In this document: piece by piece, positions 59,785-64,000 of the stretch
How the letters are laid out: the number at the start of each line of letters is the position of its first letter
Position numbering within the stretch: position 1 is the stretch's first letter
NCBI RefSeq assembly: GCF_015840915.1
Contig: NZ_CP060398.1
Coordinates: 682,001 to 746,000 of the forward strand
Source of the DNA: Synechococcus sp. CBW1002
Lineage (GTDB): Bacteria > Cyanobacteriota > Cyanobacteriia > PCC-6307 > Cyanobiaceae
Length of the DNA stretch: 64,000 nt
Reading direction: 5' to 3'
Notes under the pieces: model-generated
Database searches by the model: none
Told to the model about the DNA's origin: nothing
The model's input: only the letters and a program-made list of their open reading frames with translations
Program-made: the position numbers and the translations under genes

Positions 59785-60950
59785 CTCAGCCCTTGCATGA
59801 GCCGTTGCCTGGGCGATTCGGCCCCGTGCGTCTGCTGGTGGTGCAGCCCACCCCGTTCTGCAACCTCGACTGCGACTACTGCTATCTGCCCAGCCGCAAC
59901 GACCGCCGCCGGATCTCCCTGGACATCCTGGAGGCAGCGCTGGAGCGGGTGCTTGAGAGCCCCTATGTCGATGGTGGTTTCACCCTGCTCTGGCATGCGG
60001 GGGAGCCGCTCACCATGCCGATCGCGTTCTACGACGCGGCCACTGAATGTCTTGAACGTGTGCTGGCGCGCCATGGACTGCCGCCCGACACGATCCACCA
60101 ATCGTTGCAGACCAACGCCACGGTGATCGACGATGCCTGGTGCGATTGCTTTGAACGCAACGGCATCCATGTGGGCGTGAGCATGGATGGTCCCGCTTTT
60201 CTGCACGACGCCCATCGCGTCACCCGCACCGGCAAGCCCACCCATGGCGCTGTGATGCGCGGGATCGCCCATCTGCAGCAGCGCGGCATTCCCTTCCAGG
60301 TGATCTGCGTGCTCACGGCCGATGCTCTCGACCACGCCGAGGCCATTTACCGCTTCTTCACCGATCACGGCATCGAGGACGTGGGCTTCAACATGGAGGA
60401 AACCGAGGGCGAAAACCTCCAGTCCACCCTGGAGCGCCCCGATGGAGAGCGCCGCTATCGCGTCTTCCTGGAGCATCTCTGGCAGCGGACCCGGGCCGAA
60501 CCGGAGCGGCTGCGGGTGCGCGAGTTCGACGGTGTCACCAGCCTTGCCTGCGCCGACGCCCGGATGGAACAGACGGATATGAACACGCCCTTTGTGATCG
60601 TGAACGTGGATGCCAGGGGTAACTTCTCCACCTTTGATCCGGAGCTGTTGTCGGTCTCCACGGCGGAATACGGCGACTTTTCCTTCGGCAATGTGCTCAC
60701 CGGCAGCCTCGAAGCGTCGGTCGCCACCGACAAGTTTCAGATGGTCCACCGGGAGATCGCCGCCGGTGTCGCGCGTTGCCGCCGGGACTGTGACTATTTC
60801 GGGCTGTGCGGCGGTGGCGCCGGCAGCAACAAGTACTGGGAGCACGGCAGCTTCGACTGCAGTGTCACGCAGGCCTGCCGCTACCGCATCCAGCTGGTGG
60901 CCGATGTGGTGCTGGCCGGCATGGAGGAGGAACTGGGCCTGAGTGTCTGA
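59781..60950 (+). CDS. grrM: Radical SAM/SPASM peptide-modifying enzyme (GrrM)
   Basis: The 389-residue enzyme has the radical-SAM 4Fe-4S motif CNLDCDYC (C27, C31, C34) near the N-terminus, LLWHAGEPL, QTNATVIDDAWCD and the SPASM-like C-terminal cysteines CRRDCDYFGLCGGGAGSNKY...C...C. It is expected to install crosslinks on GrrA. Start GTG 59781 overlaps the grrA stop, so it is translationally coupled. Membership of the GRRM family is strong from context and motifs. Confidence 0.93.
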   Translation: MTQPLHEPLPGRFGPVRLLVVQPTPFCNLDCDYCYLPSRNDRRRISLDILEAALERVLESPYVDGGFTLLWHAGEPLTMPIAFYDAATECLERVLARHGLPPDTIHQSLQTNATVIDDAWCDCFERNGIHVGVSMDGPAFLHDAHRVTRTGKPTHGAVMRGIAHLQQRGIPFQVICVLTADALDHAEAIYRFFTDHGIEDVGFNMEETEGENLQSTLERPDGERRYRVFLEHLWQRTRAEPERLRVREFDGVTSLACADARMEQTDMNTPFVIVNVDARGNFSTFDPELLSVSTAEYGDFSFGNVLTGSLEASVATDKFQMVHREIAAGVARCRRDCDYFGLCGGGAGSNKYWEHGSFDCSVTQACRYRIQLVADVVLAGMEEELGLSV

Positions 60951-60957
60951 GGTTGGA

Positions 60958-61000
60958 AGCCCCATCCCGCAGAGCCGAATCGACCGCGCGCGATGGGGCT
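60958..61000. repeat. Inverted repeat between convergent grrM and hsp20
   Basis: AGCCCCATC (60958-60966) pairs with GATGGGGCT (60992-61000) as a 9-bp stem around a GC-rich loop. It sits in the 56-bp gap between two convergent genes and may act as a bidirectional transcription stop. It lacks a T-tract. Confidence 0.45.
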
Positions 61001-61006
61001 GATCGC

Positions 61007-61459
61007 TCACTGAACCGGAATCTGAACCGGTTCCTCACTGGGTGCAGACTCCCTGCGCGGCACGGTCACAGTGAGTTGTCCGTCCTTTGCCGCGGCCTGC
61101 ATCGCTGTCGCATCGGCATCTTCCGGCAGGTGGAAACTGCGGCTGAAGCTTCCGTAGACACGCTCGACCCGATGCAGACGTTCGGAGTCCTCCTTCTTCT
61201 CCTGGTGGCGCTCCCCCTGGATGGTGAGGATCCCATCCTGGAGGGTCACCCGCAGGTCTTCCTTGCAGACTCCGGGGATGTCGGCTCGCACCTCGTAGCC
61301 ACTGGCGGATTCGGAGATATCCACCCGGGGCTGCCAGTCGCTCAGGGCCATGGTCGAGAGACTGGAGCCACTCCGCCCGAAGGGCCATGGGAGCGACAGG
61401 GGGTAGCGATCGAACAGATCCTCAACGTCCTTGAGGGATTCTCGTTTCAAGAGAGCCAT
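61007..61459 (-). CDS. Small heat-shock protein, Hsp20/alpha-crystallin family
   Basis: An ATP-independent holdase of 150 residues from ATG 61459. The alpha-crystallin domain at ~45-140 contains PRVDISESASGYEVRADIPG, the DGILTIQGER strand and YGSFSRSFHLPEDADA; the C-terminal VQIPVQ resembles the IxI/V tail motif. The 178-bp region upstream, shared with the divergent dehydrogenase gene, shows no CIRCE element but has the 9-bp repeat TGGATCCAC at 61506 and 61552. Confidence 0.94.
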   Translation of the reverse strand: MALLKRESLKDVEDLFDRYPLSLPWPFGRSGSSLSTMALSDWQPRVDISESASGYEVRADIPGVCKEDLRVTLQDGILTIQGERHQEKKEDSERLHRVERVYGSFSRSFHLPEDADATAMQAAAKDGQLTVTVPRRESAPSEEPVQIPVQ

Positions 61460-61637
61460 GGTGTGACCTCCTGGGATGCATGGGTAGGGGGAATGGGTCC
61501 GGAACTGGATCCACTGCGCAGCACAGACGGATTCACCGAAGCTGTAGCGATTGGATCCACAGGGCCCTTCCACTTCTGACTATTCATCCGCCGGCCCTGG
61601 GTGAGAAGGTGCGGGTGTCCGTCCAGCAGATCCGGCC

Positions 61638-62303
61638 ATGGCCACCTACCTGATCACCGGCGCCAACCGCGGTATCGGTACCGAATACTGCCGCCAGCTC
61701 CAGGCGCGGGGCGACAGCGTGGTCGCGGTCTGCCGCACCCCATCGGAGGAGCTGGAGGCCCTTGGGGTGCGAATCGAAGCGGGGGTGGACATCACCTCCG
61801 ACACAGCGATGGGCAGCCTGGTGGAGCGGCTCGGCGGCCTGCCGCTCGATGGCCTAATCCACAACGCCGGCATCCTTGAGCGCACCAACCTGCAGGATCT
61901 CGATCCGGAGAGCGTGCGGCGCCAGTTCGAGGTGAACGCCCTCGGCCCGCTGCGGCTCACCCGGGCCCTGCTGGACCAGCTGCACGCCGGCTCCAAGCTG
62001 ATCCTGATGACCAGCCGCATGGGTTCGATCGCCGACAACAGTTCCGGCGGGTCCTATGGCTACCGGATGTCCAAGGTGGCGCTGTGCATGGCAGGCAAGT
62101 CGCTGGCGGTTGACCTGGCGCCCCGTGGCATCGCCGTGGCCATCCTTCACCCCGGGCTGGTGCGCACCCGCATGACGGGCTTCACCGAGCAGGGCATCAC
62201 CACGGAGCAGGCAGTGCGCGGCCTGCTGGAGCGCATCGATGCCCTCACGCTCGAGACCTCCGGCACCTTCTGGCATGCCAATGGCCAGGTACTGCCCTGG
62301 TAG
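61638..62303 (+). CDS. Short-chain dehydrogenase/reductase
   Basis: A 221-residue NAD(P)-dependent classical-type SDR, on the short side. The cofactor motif TGANRGIG is at residues 7-14, the NAG motif is in LIHNAGILER, the catalytic serine is in LMTSRMGSIAD, and the YxxxK motif is YRMSK. The C-terminus IAVAILHPGLVRTRM is typical. It resembles C-factor/sniffer-like SDRs; the substrate is unknown. Confidence 0.92.
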   Translation: MATYLITGANRGIGTEYCRQLQARGDSVVAVCRTPSEELEALGVRIEAGVDITSDTAMGSLVERLGGLPLDGLIHNAGILERTNLQDLDPESVRRQFEVNALGPLRLTRALLDQLHAGSKLILMTSRMGSIADNSSGGSYGYRMSKVALCMAGKSLAVDLAPRGIAVAILHPGLVRTRMTGFTEQGITTEQAVRGLLERIDALTLETSGTFWHANGQVLPW

Positions 62304-62321
62304 AGCCTGCGGCCGGAGGAC

Positions 62322-63731
62322 TCAGCAGCCTGCGTCGAGCCGTTCCAGCACCGCCGCCGCCGCCTCTTCACCACTGCGCACCGCCCCTTCAAAAAAGCCC
62401 GGCCAGCGCTCGGCCACCTCGGTGCCGGCCCAGAACACCCGGCCATGGGGCCGGCGCATCGCCTCACCACAGCGGCTCCACAGTCCCGGTGGCATCCAAC
62501 CGGCGAAGGCACCGCCCACGAAGGGCATGGCCGGCCAGTCCTTCTCCACGTAGGCCACGGGCTCAAGGGCCTGCGGGCCCAGATAGGCGGCCAGATCCGC
62601 CAGCACCGCCTGCCGCCGCTCCACCTCGGAAAGGGTTGCCCAGCGGTGATAGCGATGGCCCACCATGAAGGCGGCCAGCACACCCGCACCGCTCTCGGGA
62701 TCGGAGCTGTCGGCGCAGAGCTCCACCGTGGGCTGATCGCCGATGGCGATCCCCGACAGCCCCTGCTCCCGCCACCAGGGCCTGGCATACACCACCAGCA
62801 CCTTGGCGCAGGCGCCCATCACCATCTCCTGGTTGAGCTGCTGGCGGTCGGCGGGCAGCTCCGGCGAGAAGCGCAGGCGGGCCACCATCGCCGGCGGCAT
62901 GGCCACGATCACCGCACGGCAGGGATATGCCGCCCGATCGGTGGACACGGTGAGCGCAACAGGCGAAGCGGCGCCGGGGTCTTCCAGCACCTCCAATGCC
63001 GGTTCTCCCAGCACCACCACCCCCTCGCCCAGCTCCGCCGCCAGCAGGGCCGGCAGCTGGCCGGCGCCGCCATGGAGCAGCTCCTGCTCGGGGTGTTCGC
63101 CCTGGGAGGCGGTGTGCTGGCCCCAGAGCACATGCAACAGCGACACCTGCTCCGGCTCGGCCGGGCCCAGGAATCCCACCGCCCGGCAGAAGTAGGCGAA
63201 ATACCAGGCGGCGAAGGGGGTGTGGGTGTGGGCGTCGATCCAGTCCTGGAAGCTGAGGCGATCCAGTTCGGCGGCGGCGGGATGGTGGTGGGGGTGGCCG
63301 TCGGGGAACTGAGCCACCAGCGCCTGGAAGCGCTCCAGGGCGGCCATGGCATCGGCCCAGTCGGCGCTGGGCACCGCCGGGGGCTGCCCCTCAGGAAAGC
63401 CCTGGAAGAAGCCGGCGAAGGTACAGCGGCTGCCGCCGAACACCAGCACCGTGGCGCCGTCATGGGGGGATTCGAAGCGGCGGATGCCGTGGCGATCGAG
63501 CAGGGCGAGGAAGCGGGTCTGAGTGGGACCGACCCACTGACCGCCCAGGTCGATCCAGGGTTCGCTGGGCAGCGGCAGCCGCTGGCCGGTCATACGGCCG
63601 CCCAGCTGCCCGGCCGCCTCGACCAGGCGCACCGAGCGGCCCGCCGCCTGCAGGGCCCGGGCCGCCACCAGGCCGGAGAGGCCGCCACCCACCACCACGA
63701 CATCGACAGGTTCAACCGATGGAAGAGGCAT
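62322..63731 (-). CDS. Flavin-containing amine oxidase-family protein
   Basis: The 469-residue FAD enzyme starts at ATG 63731. The N-terminal dinucleotide motif is VVVVGGGLSGLVAARAL, followed by EAAGQLGGRM and DLGGQWVGPTQ. The C-terminal FAD segment is GRVFWAGTEVAERWPGFFEG, with conserved aromatic W-P-G. The length and GGQWVG motif match bacterial monoamine oxidases. A role in amine catabolism is possible; the substrate is not determinable. It converges on the SDR gene with an 18-bp gap. Confidence 0.93.
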   Translation of the reverse strand: MPLPSVEPVDVVVVGGGLSGLVAARALQAAGRSVRLVEAAGQLGGRMTGQRLPLPSEPWIDLGGQWVGPTQTRFLALLDRHGIRRFESPHDGATVLVFGGSRCTFAGFFQGFPEGQPPAVPSADWADAMAALERFQALVAQFPDGHPHHHPAAAELDRLSFQDWIDAHTHTPFAAWYFAYFCRAVGFLGPAEPEQVSLLHVLWGQHTASQGEHPEQELLHGGAGQLPALLAAELGEGVVVLGEPALEVLEDPGAASPVALTVSTDRAAYPCRAVIVAMPPAMVARLRFSPELPADRQQLNQEMVMGACAKVLVVYARPWWREQGLSGIAIGDQPTVELCADSSDPESGAGVLAAFMVGHRYHRWATLSEVERRQAVLADLAAYLGPQALEPVAYVEKDWPAMPFVGGAFAGWMPPGLWSRCGEAMRRPHGRVFWAGTEVAERWPGFFEGAVRSGEEAAAAVLERLDAGC

Positions 63732-63794
63732 GGATCCAGTGAAACGGCCGGGCGCGAGAGCAGCATTAGCCTCGCGCAAGCCGCTGCGGGGTCG

Positions 63795-64000
63795 ATGGGC
63801 CTGCCCTCCATGCTGGCCATGGGCCTGGGGCTCCTGGCGCTGACTCCTGGCCATGTCACCAGGATGCAGGGCCTCTGCTGGCGCACCGCCGAGCCCTTCT
63901 CAACGCCGGAACCGGTTGGCCTCGACGCCCTGGCCGTCGGGTTCCCCGCCGGCGTGCCCTTCGAGCGCCAGCGGTTCAGCATCACCGCTGTTCGCTTCGG
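63795..64000 (+). CDS. Possible secreted protein, 3'-truncated by window edge
   Basis: From ATG 63795 the frame stays open to the window end (68 codons). It starts with a hydrophobic stretch (MGLPSMLAMGLGLLALTPGH), possibly a signal peptide or helix, then RMQGLCWRTAEPFSTPEPVG and FPAGVPFERQRFSITAVRF. I recognise no family. It is divergent from the amine oxidase gene, with 63 bp between starts, and could be spurious. Confidence 0.45.
   Translation, partial: MGLPSMLAMGLGLLALTPGHVTRMQGLCWRTAEPFSTPEPVGLDALAVGFPAGVPFERQRFSITAVRF

Overview
This window is a chromosomal piece of a GC-rich picocyanobacterium, most likely of the Cyanobium / Synechococcus group. That placement is inference. It rests on the eno-gloA-clpB-secE-nusG-rplK-rplA neighbourhood, picocyanobacterial hypothetical families (DUF3747), a GRRM peptide-modification cluster, an alkylresorcinol-type type III PKS cluster, and HIP1-type GCGATCGC octamers (for example at 9311). 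No rRNA, tRNA or CRISPR array was seen.

Layout. 1-11 kb is the translation/transcription core: 5' part of eno (minus), gloA, a ClpB-type disaggregase, secE-nusG, rplK-rplA, then after an inserted amino-acid ABC transporter pair, rplJ-rplL with terminators and structured leaders. 11-16.5 kb holds a DUF3747 secreted protein, rnhA-pyrD, and the type IV pilus genes pilM-pilN-pilO-pilQ. The pilQ gene is split by a ~3.5 kb block containing an IS3-family element and an IS110-family transposase (16910-20429), so the secretin is probably lost. 22.7-25.2 kb is an accessory minus-strand set: pentapeptide/TPR protein, small secreted protein, RTX-repeat protein. 25.4-29.2 kb is a MoxR-DUF58-transglutaminase operon, followed by a CobD-like enzyme, murG and two secreted proteins, one of them a metzincin protease.

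33.6-37.5 kb holds a methyltransferase, a flavoprotein and a type III PKS on one strand, plus a beta-hydroxyacid dehydrogenase; this matches the gene content of known phenolic-lipid/hierridin clusters. 37.7-41.8 kb has an EF-hand protein, an OmpR/EnvZ-like two-component system and two tandem small secreted proteins that look like Spy/CpxP-type envelope-stress proteins. 41.8-45.5 kb is housekeeping (pgk, usp, ylqF, RluA-type synthase). 45.5-48.6 kb is a large GH9 cellulase with two CBM2 modules. 48.7-53.6 kb is a LuxR regulator, a fused two-ATPase peptide ABC protein and the (p)ppGpp enzyme Rel, followed by a decayed selO.

55-64 kb has a DUF2062 membrane protein, mnmE, nadC, a compact grrP-grrA-grrM radical-SAM peptide cluster, hsp20, a short-chain dehydrogenase, a flavin amine oxidase and the start of one more gene. 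The most interesting points are the Grr RiPP system with its nine aromatic-X-Asn motifs, the pilQ disruption with a possible IS110 bridge RNA, the PKS cluster, the Spy/CpxP-like pair beside a two-component system, and the selO pseudogene.
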